A stretch of 38,331 nt of DNA from a virus: positions 1-38,331 of the IMG/VR virus record IMGVR_UViG_3300034682_000085, one strand, 5' to 3'. Below, in pieces: positions 38,123-38,331 of the stretch. A program made the translations under genes and the position numbers. The notes beneath the pieces were generated by a model, which worked only from the letters and a program-made list of their open reading frames with translations, had not been told where the DNA came from and did not search any database. How positions within the stretch are numbered: the first letter of the stretch is position 1; every line of letters begins with the position of its first letter.

Positions 38123-38331
38123 CTACCCCGTTGGCTTGACCAACTCGCCTTTGCGGTAGCCCACATAGTTCGAACTCATTGACGGCACGGTATGGCCCAG
38201 CTATTCCATGGCGGCCATGCTCCGCTGCACCTCGTCGATGCTCATTGGCGCCTTTGCGCGCAGGTCCCGCAGATCGGCTTTTGTAATGCCAGCGTACTCA
38301 AGAACACCCGTACAGGATTCTCTGAAACCAC
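38123..38331 (-). pseudogene. Remnant of a second tyrosine integrase
   Basis: A partial frame read leftward from the window edge to the stop at 38123-38125. Residues DLRDLRAKAPMSIDEVQRSM, then LGHTVPSMSSNYVGYRKGEL, match the C-terminal end of phage tyrosine recombinases, with DLRAKA following the HxxR region and the nucleophile Y in SSNYV. An in-frame TAG (38201-38203) interrupts it just before LGHT, where a CAG (Gln) would be expected. The 5' part lies outside the window. It belongs to chromosomal DNA beyond attR and is a relic of another element. Confidence 0.75.

Noticed and set aside
1-38331. CRISPR array, insertion sequence or toxin-antitoxin pair
   Set aside because: No regularly spaced direct repeats with unique spacers, no transposase with terminal inverted repeats and no recognisable toxin-antitoxin gene pair were found.

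Overview
The window is one essentially complete temperate prophage in a GC-rich bacterial chromosome. Host identity cannot be read directly. The high GC, the gene types and the general look of the proteins suit a betaproteobacterium, possibly of the Burkholderiales (Oxalobacteraceae-like), and that is inference. The left boundary is the 3' end of a tRNA-Leu(TAA) gene (13-99). A 20-bp copy of the tRNA end (80-99) recurs at 37981-38000, so the element spans about 80 to 38000 (about 37.9 kb). The integrase gene sits directly inside attL. Just beyond attR lies a decayed second tyrosine integrase, so this tRNA has been used by more than one element.

Left arm (275-9661): integrase, a small unknown gene, then a leftward early operon read from 9661 down to 1655. 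It carries a RecT annealing protein and a YqaJ-type exonuclease, an HNH endonuclease, a miniature H-NS-like DNA-binding protein, many small conserved phage genes and an excisionase-like HTH protein at the distal end. One two-TM membrane protein gene (2495-3142) is inserted in the opposite orientation.

Immunity region (9661-12216): a lambda-like switch. A self-cleaving S24/LexA-type repressor (leftward) and a small Cro-like HTH protein (rightward) are separated by three copies of a 14-bp palindrome (ATRCG-N4-CGYAT). Two more copies flank a strong leftward promoter at 9714-9742. The repressor gene is translationally coupled to a Rap1a/Tai-like periplasmic protein gene and followed by a zinc-ribbon gene and a coiled-coil membrane protein gene, ending at a terminator. 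These three occupy the place of rexAB in lambda and should be expressed in the lysogen.

Right early region (12216-16941): an attenuator-like terminator, a ribbon-helix-helix protein, a PD-(D/E)XK-like protein, a DUF1376 replication protein with internal 7-bp iterons, a replication-P-like protein, a RuvC-like resolvase, small genes and a Q-like late regulator. A good sigma70 promoter (16951-16979) and a terminator about 110 nt downstream look like lambda pR'/tR'.

Late region (17113-36704): P22-like short-tailed virion genes: terminase small and large subunits, P22-type portal, scaffold, coat, HeH-domain protein, adaptor, a probable receptor-binding fibre, a gp10-like hub protein and three ejection proteins. 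The lysis cassette follows (holin candidate, T4-type lysozyme, small lipoprotein), then a DUF1353 protein. No tape measure or sheath gene is present, so the virion is a podovirus. The right end holds small unknown genes and an AT-rich, hairpin-rich non-coding block (37170-37581) before attR.
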